Position numbers and translations under genes: made by a program. Of a stretch of DNA of 64,000 bases, positions 49,490 through 61,400 are shown one piece after another. Where the stretch lies: contig OY727094.1 in the NCBI GenBank assembly GCA_963402885.1, positions 29,266,501-29,330,500 on the forward strand. The letters run 5' to 3'. The DNA is from Antedon bifida. Taxonomy: Eukaryota > Echinodermata > Crinoidea > Comatulida > Antedonidae. Positions within the stretch are counted from its first letter, which is position 1. Every line of letters begins with the position of its first letter. The notes beneath the pieces are model-generated. The model saw only the letters and a list, made by a program, of their open reading frames with translations, was not told where the DNA came from and did not search any database.

Positions 49490-52400
49490 CTGAGTAAACA
49501 ATGACAAAAACATGAGTTAAAAGCATGACTATATTGCTTGTTGTTCTTACTGTAACTAGGTGGAGAGAGACAATGTGACGTGATGGATGAAGTTACGTTT
49601 CCGTGACATACATAACAATTCTTTGGACAAAAGTTTAACAATTAATTATAAAATAATTAACGTAGGGACCCTCTGAAAACAGTTTCCATTATTATTACTT
49701 AGAGGGTTAGAAAACGTAATAAAAATAAATGTTCGTTTAAATTTAGATCAAACTATTTATATAGAATAAAACACATTTTTTTCCTCTGTAGTAACACAGT
49801 AGCCGCGATTTATCATCCTAATTACATAAAGAAATAGATAATTTTCTTTACGTACCAATTTTCACATTTGTTCTTTCCGTAGATGGCATACTTTCCGATA
49901 CATATTTAGAAGGTTTTAGTTGCCTTTGAAGTTTCTTTAAAGATGCTATTGTATATAAGTAGGGGTTAATTGCTGAATTTATTGGCAAAATGAAGACTGC
50001 AGCCCAAGCATATACCGAGGCCGGTATGTTAACAGATGTTGTCAGTGATAAAATACCCATTACTATGATTGGTACCCAGCAGCAGAAGTCTGTAGCGACA
50101 ATAACAGCCATTCGTATAGCAATTGCAATGTGCTTATTCTTTTCAGAATTCATGTGTCCTGCTTGATTTACTTTACTACTGGATATCTTTATTAAAATAA
50201 ACACACCTGAATAACAAACAAAAATTAGCAAGAAGCATAACGAATTAAAACCAATAAAAATCGCAGCGGTATATTCCCATCCTCTCACTTTTTCCGACGT
50301 CAATGGCAATGCAAGACACACGCTGGTGACACCGTAAAACTCATTGTTAAAGTACGGGATTGGTAATGCTGGAAGAATACTCATGAAGAGGGTCAGAAAC
50401 CATCCGACAGCCACTGCAAATTTTACTGTTTCTTGTGTAAGATGGAAACTTCGAAATGGAAATGCAATGTGCAAAAACCTGTCGCAGCTAATGACGGTTA
50501 AAGTGTACACAGACGATTCACTGGATAGAAAGGCTAAGATTCCTGCAAGCGTACATATCCGACTGGCCTTCCATTCGGTATCATGTGTGACGTAATCATC
50601 CCGATAGTAGGAATCGGCACTGGCAATGATCAACATATATAACCCCATAAGCATATCGGCTACTGCAAGATTAGTAATTAGAAACGATTGTGTGTAAGAT
50701 TGACTTTTCCTTGCAGGCCAATTTCTCCATCGCCATAAGATTACAAAACTGTTTCCTAGAAGTGCACTCAGTCCAAACAACCATAAGAAAGCTCTAAGGT
50801 ACACATTCTGCATAAGATTGTCACATGATGAAAACACGTCTGCATCTGGCGTACAGTCAACGTTGTTAAAACCAACATCTTCCAACAAGCAGCAAAATGA
50901 ATAATCATCAGATATTCTGAAATGAAAAAAATTACTTCATGAAGCTCGGTTCCTACTTGGACACAACGCCGCTATAAGAGCAAGAGCTACTGTATAGACT
51001 TTGTAGACGAGTCTTTCTCTTTCATTAGATACATTACTCACAATGTTTTAAGAGACATCAAGTCCTTGAATATCAATTTGTCAACGTTACCAATGTTATT
51101 TCCAGACATATTTCTAAAATAGATGACAAATAAATAATGTTACCACAGTACCATTCTGTTAAACATTTACACGATAAATAACTATCTGAAACTTTTACTT
51201 AGGAATTTAATTGTTGTGTATCTTTTTTTGCTATTTTGTATTTAACATGTAAGGTGTTCTCTCCATTAACCCATACAATTTCACGTACATCTCTAAAATG
51301 CTTTATACTTACAAATACTCGAGTTTTGATAATCCAAAAAAAGTTCCTTTGCCGATGGATTTCAATCCATTGCCATGAATATTACTGTTAATGAAACAAA
51401 TAAACAATTCTTTCCAAAATGTTTCTGTTTCCATAGTCTTTTTTATGCAAAAGTATTATGTAGTCTACTATTATTGTAGCGGTATAAAAAGCGGTTTAGA
51501 AAAAAATAAACCCAAAAGGTTTACCAAAAACTACAACTAGTCTACTCTGTATAAGTTTAACATGGTTTACAGATATTTCAATTGTTTTAAATCCTGGAAG
51601 ACATCACCTTCTAATGATGCTATATCGTTGCTTTGCATGTATCTAGAATAGGTTAAGTTTATATTTTCGTTAATAGTATTTACTTTGTTGAATTATGTCG
51701 CGTTGTGGTGTTATGTCGGCCTCTATGACGTCTATTGACAAAAGTCCAAATGCAAAAACCATTGGAATTTTTAAAACTGTTTACTAAATTGTGATGATGA
51801 CTTACAGAGTTGTCAGATGGTCTAACTGATAAAACATTTCACCTGTTAGTTTCTTTATATTGTTTCCAGAGATATCTCTGTAAAAAGCAAATTCATATAA
51901 TTAAGGAGCACAATAGTTATACTACATCTACAAGTGTAAACAAAATACTTGATATATACTGTATAACTACTACTGCCGCTACTCATAGTTATTCATCTCT
52001 AGACATAAATATTATTTAAACATTATTGTTATTTAATTAAACTTACAAAACAAAATTAAATTTGAAAATACTGAGATTCAAGAATAGCAGATCTGCACCC
52101 GTGCCTTCTGAAAGAACTATAGATACATTGCTTAGATTTCTGAAAATAAAAAAAGAACTTATTTAATATCAAGCCAATCTAACAACATGATGCTGAGCTC
52201 GCCTTGCCGATATAGGACCAAGTTCTAACAGTCCTTTGATTTTATGATTGGATGCGATAAATTGTGTATGGACTTATGGTTGCAAGGCAACAATGTTTAT
52301 TGCATTAGTATATCCTTTTTATAAACAATAAAACCATATAAAAATATAAATTATTACACTCACAAGTATCGTACATCTGGCGAAATTAATGCAGCTTTTT

Positions 52401-55400
52401 CTGCTGTCCATTCTACTCCATGACAGTTGTATGAAAGGTCCTGACAGACACATCCGTTAGGGCACTGTATATCTATGACACAAGTTATCAATGAAAAGTA
52501 GTTTGAACATTTTTTTATTTTAGGCAAGAAAGGGAAATGTAAAGTAATTAGATTACCTAAGGTACTCACGTAATTCACAAGTAGGCCTACAACTTACTGA
52601 CGCACATTTACGCTGTACTTCTTGGTAGAGGTAATGTATTTTTAGAAAAAATATGAAATCATAACAAGACAAAATAAAATAGTAGTAAGTAAATCTGTAG
52701 TAACAACTTCTTAGGAGACTATTACAATTCTCTGAGGGTTTATTAGGATTATAAACCTATAAACAATGTCTTAAATAGATCAATTCGTTACGGTTTCTTT
52801 TTTCCCAAATCAGAACACATGGATGATACTTTGTGTTATTTATTTTATCAATGATTCTCTTGAATCGATTAGGCATCAAAGCATACCGCAAAAAAGTTCA
52901 TCATCCCCACGGAGACAGTCTTTGATGCCATCACACACACGGTCTTGAGAAATACAATTTGACGCATCTTGACATTTGAAATATCCTGGACAGTTATAAT
53001 CCTCACAATACTGTTCATCTTCTCCATTTTTGCAATCATCTCGCCCATCACATCGGCTTTTGATTGTTATGCAGTACGAGCTCGGACATTTGTATGTGTT
53101 TGCCGGACACTCGAATGAAGCTACAATATAAAGTATGATTTAAAGCGTTAGGAACTTTTGAAAAAAAAGTGGAACAATATATGGAAAAATTTTCCCGTTG
53201 ATTTGAGAACCGAGACTTCTGTAAGGGTCTACAAATGAAAATTGTTTGATGTATCTATTAATAAATAGGTCTCTGCTGAGTTTGTAAAAATGTATAATGT
53301 TGTATGCAGGACCCCAATGAAAACCAGTTTAAACTGTTTGTGCTACTCTGGGTAAAGACATGTAATAATAAAACAATCGTACTTTAAATAATCAAAACTT
53401 TTATAATAAAACAAATAATTTACAAAGTGAAAGTACGTTCATATGCCAGCCTTCGGGTATACAGGCGTTTTGACTTAATATTTAAAAAAGGCATATATGG
53501 CGTGTCATAACTTGTGACAAGTCTAGAAAAATGCACAAAAACAAAGCAATTGAGACCTTTATGTTATACATTATGAATAACATCTAAGCTGGCAAGTTTT
53601 GTCAAGTACCATCGTTGCTATAAAAACAGGATCGTTGTATGATTATAATATTGAATACATACAAGAACGTTGCACACTACCCATAGAACAACTCAACTCA
53701 CCACAATGTTGTAAGTGACTACGATCTCGACAACCTGTTAAAACGTCGTCTAAATACACATCGTAGTCTAATAGACACAGGTGACGCTGATCGATGCAAA
53801 TGCCATTTGCGCATACCATCTCTGTTTTATTACATAACGATTCTGTATCAGTATATTCTATAATAGGAATGACAACACAAGAATTAGCGATTACTTGCCT
53901 ACAAATGTTAAAGCTAGTCTATTTTTTTCACTGTCATCATTTATATATTCACTTAAGAAAAACTTGCTTCAAATACCTGTCTGAACTCAATGAAATGTGA
54001 AATGTTATTTTAAACTGTTGTATATATTTTCGTTACTTTTTCTGTATTTAAGGTTATTTCATTTTTACACTTTAGGGGGGCCGGTGAGTCAATCGATAGT
54101 GTTTTGTTTCACTTTTTGACAATCCCCTAAAGTGATCTGTTCTTTGTGATTTTTATTATTTATAAAAGACGAAATAAATTAAATGAAATGAAAATGAATT
54201 ATTAGTATTTTGTTGGTCTGCCAACAAAGCTGTTTCTATAATATAACATACAACTTTACGTCACCAAAAGGTTTCTTTTTAATCTCCAAATTATTTATTA
54301 ATTTCTGCCGTAAAGTTTAATAGATAGGGCCTATCTCATTCCTATCAATAGTAATTTACAATTTTATCGGTTGTATCATGATGATTTATTTTAATATTCT
54401 GCCTGATGATTATTATAGTTAGTGATTGTTGAAAGAATGATACGACTTACGGCAGTCATTAGGCTCATCAATTCCTTTCGGACAATCGCTTATTCGATCA
54501 CATTTGAATTTTGGGTGCAAACATTTTCCATCACTACATCGTAAAAAACCTGAGCTGCATTCACCTGATAAAGATAACTTTATAAAGTGACACTTGCACC
54601 GGAAAAAAATAAATGGATATAGAGAGCACTTTTGTTGCTCGAACGAAATTATATTGTGTTGCAGTTGCAGTTGCAGTGTGGAAGTTCCAGGTTTCACCTT
54701 CAACGATTACTTTAACGTCTAAAGGCAAATTTACACAGACAAGCGGCAACGGTAATACAAATATACATTCTATGTTATTACTTACACAAAGCGCGGAGCG
54801 GACGGGCGGTTACCGTCGGGGATAGATACAGATTCTATGTGAGACAAGCTCGCCTGTGTCAATTGGGCTTAATTTTCCATACATTAAAGATCTTCCAGTT
54901 TTGTATCTACACCCCAGTTTTTGTTTATACATTACATGAGGCCTAATGCACTGTAAGAAAATATATCCAAAAAATCTATCCAACAGCAAACTACCTTTAC
55001 AATAAATGTTATGCATGTTATTCAAGAAAAAAACGGCCTACCACATTTTAGTTCGTCTGTTCCATCTAAACAGTCTTTAATTATGTTACATTGCAATGAA
55101 GATTGTAAACAGCGTCCAATATCACAGGAAAACTCAACATCGGTGCAATTTCGGAATACTAACATGAAAACAAAATATTTAGTAGGCGCACCAATACATT
55201 TTAAACACTGGGCGGCCCAGTGAGTGCGCCTAACAAGTGACTATGCGGTGCGCTATGCACCAAGTACAAAGCGTATACAATTATTTACTTTTCTTTTTTG
55301 CACAAATCTTTATCCAAAATAACAATAACAGTCATGTGAACATAAACTTACTACAATCTTGTTCATCTGAGCTATCTGGGCAGTCTGGTTTATGGTCACA

Positions 55401-58400
55401 ACGGAATGAATATGGAATACAATGACCTGATGAACACTGGAAGCTTGTGATTGGACAATTGTTTAAATCTGCATCTGAAACTTTATCTAAAAAAATGATA
55501 TTGTGTTATAACCCAATAAATAGTTTAGGCCTATAAACAACTTGTTACCAACACTTTGGAATAGGTTTTGTTGAAACGAAACGTCTTGACTCGTCGGTGC
55601 TGTATGAGTTGAAGTTCGACGAGACAAGTCGTCTTGAGCTAGCTTCGGGCGCAGTTTTTAGGTCGTCGCGAGAACTTTAAACATGTTTAATTTTTCCCGC
55701 CTCGTCGTACAACGCTGTCTGAGATAAGACAATACTGTATACAATAGACTCTGGTATTCATTTCCTTACCACATACTGGAATTTCACAATCTTCAACTTC
55801 ATAAAAATCCTCTGTATAACACCATGGCCGTTGTCTTCCGTTTGGATTCCGACAAAAGTTGTGATCACCAATACCTTTACCAATGTAATCTATTGGATAT
55901 ATCGCATCGGATCCTTCAAAATTACTTGTCCATTTTATACAACGTATTCCATTTGTTGTATTGTTCTTCGTCCCCCGATAATCGTTGCCGTCCAACGAAT
56001 CGGAACATTCTAAAATAAGAAAAACCGCAATAATATTGATACATATCATTCTTCTATAGAAGCTGTCAAGCAGGTTAGTTTCACTCATTTTTTTGATTTT
56101 TTAAAAAGAACTACTCACTCCTGACCTATAGTACTTTACCGGTGGTAACTATCTTCATTCGGTCTATACTTTTTTGTGTGCGCAGAAGAAAGAATTCCCT
56201 TTAGATGCCTACGTTGTGAAATCGAGAGAAATTCCACCAGAAATACACGAGAATATCTCGAGAATAATACTGATATAGGCCTACTATATTACCTTGAATA
56301 CACTGTTCATCTTCATCGCTCTTGTCAGGGCAATCGAAGTTTCCGTCACATTGTAACGATTTTAGAATACAAGCGCCAGATAAACATCTGAATTGATTGC
56401 TTGAGCATGTTTGAGATTGATCTAAAATTTAATTTGTTAGAATTAATCAAATGAAATTAAAAAAATTAATTTTATCATCAAGTAGATGATTTAATACACA
56501 ACAATTTTACAATGCCATAGTGACATTACAAATACTGTACCTTCAATATCCATCTTACAAACATAAGCATAGACGTCGTTACACTGTATTGTCGGTACAC
56601 TAATCATCTCCCATGTTTTTCCATTATCACCAGTACGATTTAAAAAAATGCACGTTTCGCCATTTTGCCAAAGAAATACTTTAAAAGTGATTTCTTCATA
56701 ATAGTAATAAAGTATTCGAAGATATTCTTCAAACATTCCTACTTCTGCGTCTATTGAAAGAACTGACGATCCTTCTGGACAAGATAATTCGGAAAGTTGT
56801 GTAGTACTATGCTCTGTATGTATAACTGTTAGACAAGCATTATCGTTTTGAAACCAATAGTCTTTACAACCTGCAAACAAAAATTGAACACTTGAATATT
56901 CAATATTTATGATGGGTGATTTTCTGATTGGCATAATTTAAATTACCAAGAATTCTATTCTGTAACTGGTACTGAATCTATTAGATTCAACAAGCAGTCA
57001 GTTAATAAAGATCTCTGATAGAGATCGAAACGTTCGAGTAAATACTCCGTTGTTACACTATATATATACTATTGAATCGTCTATCATCTTAGAGCTTCTA
57101 TCATAGCTATCATTACTGCTAGTATAGGTTATTTTTATTATTTTGTTAAATTACAAATCAAATTTAATAATTGTCTATCTTTTATTATTCTTGATATTAT
57201 ATTTTCATTTCAATTTCACTATCTTATTCGATAAACTTATGATTTTGTGGGGGTGGTGGGGGGGGGGGGGGATTTGCTTCCATTCTATTAATTTTCGTTT
57301 CTTTTTTATTATAGAATATGACAATAAGTTTGAACAGATGAGAATAATCATTCTTATTCTATGTCCATTGTCCATTAATATAACATTTACTTTGTTAATA
57401 CTGACCTTATGCTAACTTACCTTTTGTCTGAATACTGCTAAATGGTTTCAACCATGATGGAGTAACAAATGAGTCTAAATAGGAAAAGATTACAGCTTGC
57501 AATAAAAATAATGTTGATTGATAAAGGGGGAGTTTCAATGTAATGTTTAGATATTCGTTATTGCTTTATGTATTGTTATTTGATATTTAATCATCTATCA
57601 TATCTACCATACACAACTCGACCCCAAGTCAACTCGGCCCCAGCTCAACTCGCCACAAACTAATTGGTCCCAAAAACATATGGAATAACCAAATGAATAT
57701 AAATTCATATTCACCACTTATTCTTCAGGACTAGATCAAAAAGATAAACAACTGTGTGTAAAATCTGACGGAAAATCTACTGTATTTCGTTAAATATTTA
57801 CCAGAAACACAAGACACCGCTGCGTCTTCAGAATGTTCACAATCATGAATGCTTTTAGTGTTACACAGTAAAATATCAGTTTCGTTTCCCACACACTGAA
57901 CTTCATCAAAGTGTATTGGACCCTTGCCAGGACCAAATCTAGCCATGTCGTATGCGTTAGAAGCTCTGTTAAACCCTAATTGTTGGCAAACAACATTGGC
58001 ATCATTTATGTCCCAGTTATCGTCACAAATCGTTCCCCATTGGCCATTGATAAATAATTCAACCCGACCGGCAGATGGGCTTCCATCAGAAAGACGAATT
58101 ATATCTGTTACAGGGAACAAAACATTCATCTAAATTAAACACAATAACATAAATTACTCGACGATACCATGAAAGGGCAAACAATAAGAAGGGATGTTTC
58201 GATAAGCGATCAAGGGCTTCTTAAAAAATTGTTCGGAAGTATAAAAATGTGTGAATTTTGCATGTAAACCCAGTCATACTCCTTTACTGTCTTATGCCTT
58301 TGATTTATCTTGGTACACATATACAGATATCTGCAACGTACCTGTAGAACAAATCACTCCCGCATCTTCGTAATGTGCACAATATCCATCGGAATGTGTA

Positions 58401-61400
58401 TCAAGTGTGCAATCAAATAAGTTGTCTTCATCACCGTCGCAAAAAAAATCATAGCGCAAAATAGGACCAACCCCTTCACCAAACGCTGCCTCGCGATACC
58501 CTCTGGTGGCTCCAGTATAACCCGCCATAATGCATGCCACGTTCGCATCATCGGTATCCCAATAATCATCGCAAACCGTCCACCACTGATTGTTTTTGTA
58601 TATTTCCACACGACCAGCATGCTTTACTGGCGATCCTCTAAGACGTATACCAACTGTATAGTTAAATGAAAAGTAAAATAAAAGAAAGATGTCGCTACTT
58701 ATCAGCACTATAGTTACTATAGGTAATCCTATTCTTGCTAAATACCCATACTCATATCATCAACATGCTACGAATGTGACAGTAAATAATCTATAATATA
58801 GATAGGCCTAGATAAATTGAATTAATTTATACAAATATAATACAATAATAGTACAATTATAGTAGTGTAGAAAAAAATCACAAATTATCACCGTCAGAAC
58901 ACGTGACTTGTACAGCATGACGTTTACATTGCATGTTGGTATCAAATTGACAATTCAACAAACTCGATTCACTTCCATCACACATAATGATCTGAGCATC
59001 GGGTACTACGGCGGTTGTGTTTACACCACCACCCGTCACTGTAGAAGTGGAGCCAAAGTTGAGTTCTTTACAAGCAATCTCAATAGTCTGAACATTCCAG
59101 TTTTCACTGCAAACATAATTCCATTTGCCATCTTTGAAGATTTGAACAAATCCACGATGACCTCCTCCCTTGATTCGTACAACATCTAAATTAAATTGCA
59201 GTACACTATTATTATCTCATAAGCTCATAATTATTTAAAACAAATGATGGCACTAGTTACTCTCCGCTATGCTTGACTAATTAATATAATGACGTAATGA
59301 ACAAACGGCATAAATACCGAGAAAAAAAAAAACACGCAATCCTCCCCCACACCCGAGATCAACATGCATCATCTCCTTATTTTCAAAATAAGGCTGCATC
59401 ATAAGTTTTTGTGACGTCTAATAGAGTAGTGGGTTGTTATTATATATTGACTTATAAGGTGGGTTACTATTAGAAGGTGGGGGGCGGGGGTACTATTAGA
59501 GTGTGGGTTACTATTATAAGGTGGGCTACTATTAGAAGGGGGGATACTATTAGAGTGTGGGTTACTATTATAAGGTGGGTTACTATTAGAAGTTGGGGTG
59601 GGGGGATGGGGTACTATTAGAAGGGGAGGTACTATTAGAGTGTGGGTTACTATTAGAGTGTGGGTTACTATTAGAAGGTGGGTTACTATTAGAAGGTGGG
59701 GGGTGGGGGTACTATTAGAACGGGAGGGGGGGGGGGGTACTATCAGAGTGTGGGTTACTATTATAATGTGGGTTACTATTATAAGGTGGGTTTACTATTA
59801 GAAGGGGGGGGGGGGGTACTATTAGAGTGTGGGTTACTATTATAAGGTGGGTTACTATTAGAAGGGGGTACTATTAGAGTGTGGGTTACTATTATAAGGT
59901 GGATTACTATTAGAAGGGGTGGGGGGGGGGGGGTACTATTAGAGTGTGGGTTATTAGAAGATTAACGGTATTCGGGGTTCATGGTCCAGGAGACAAGTGT
60001 GTGCTATTAATTGTAACAAGATGAAAGAATAAAGAATTGATGAATTTAGATGATGATTGTTGTTATTTTGTATTTGTCGTCAGAGGCTTACAACTGACGG
60101 GACAGCATAGTAATAATGCGCATGACATGACCAATAGTATGGATAGCCGTTCTGATGTTAAAGCAGTTATTGCAAAATATTCATCCAAGCATTAAGTACC
60201 GTCAGAAACAAATGAGACGCTGTTTAAAGTAAGGAAATGTTTCTTTTAGAAGCGATTAATTAACACTGATTTAATAGACCTACAATGTATTGAATTCAGC
60301 AACATGCATTTTATGAAGAGTTAACCAAGCTTAAATTAGATGAAGGATTTGATATCAGGGATGGCACACAAAACAAAAATTACATACCCGTTGAGCATTC
60401 CGTATAAATAAGATAATAATTAAAACAATCAACCAAGGTTTGATTACACTGTAGACTGTTTTCAGGTGTGATGTCACAATCAGCGTATTCGTCATAAATG
60501 TAGAATGGATGTTGGTTTCGTACTAAGTGAACACCAGTTGATTGCTCTTGTAAGCAAATAAATTCAGTAACTCTTTCACTGTCGCAAATATAATTCCATT
60601 CGTTATTAATATATGCCTGCGCATACCCTGAATTCCTAGTAAACCCATTAGCAAATCTTGATCCACCTGTAAATTTTATAAATACAAATTATTGGCTTAC
60701 GATTATTAGCTGCAGTATTTCATTATTAAAACATTTTTTTCTGTCAAGGAAACAATATTTTGTTAATTTAAGGTCATTTTTCTCATGTATATTGGAAAAC
60801 AACAACATTACTACAAATTTCGTAGCTGGATGAAGAATATCTTATGTTTACAACAGTGGACAAATATTGAAAGGAAACTTTCGAGACTCAACAGAGAGTC
60901 TGTAGGCTAGTAATAAACAATTTCTGCCCCTCGTTTTACGTGTAGGCCTAAATGTTCATGAAAAGAGGTTTCCTCTAAAAAGGAAGTTTCTGAAAAGGTG
61001 TGTATCTAATAGGAGTGTCCCAAAGTAGACGTTAATGTCAAATGTCTTGGTTATAGGCTGAATATTTTATTGGTAAAAGATAAATAATTTGGCACACATG
61101 GTGTTTCATACTTATTCAATACTAGTACTTGAGCTCGAAATTGTTCAGACAAAATTCGAAACGTCGACGTGTGGACTAACATAAAAAGATAATATATAAC
61201 AACTTAGTGCAAGTTAATGTTTTTATAACAAGAATTTGTCCATGCTTATTAATGTATATTTATGTACGTGCTTACTTTCAATGCATGAAAGCTTCACAAA
61301 ACTTGTGCACATTTGTTCAGGCACAATATTGAAAGAGCATTCTTCAAATCTACTCTCTATTCCTGTGCAATTAATTTCTCGTATGGTTGTTGTGCCGTTG

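Noticed and set aside
50344..50595. Plus-strand open frame inside the 7TM exon
   Set aside because: Antisense shadow of the receptor's transmembrane region.
55687..56088. Separate secreted kringle protein with its own signal peptide
   Set aside because: The hydrophobic stretch before the kringle is intronic: a TTTTAG acceptor lies directly before the kringle exon, whose phase matches the neighbouring LDLa exon.
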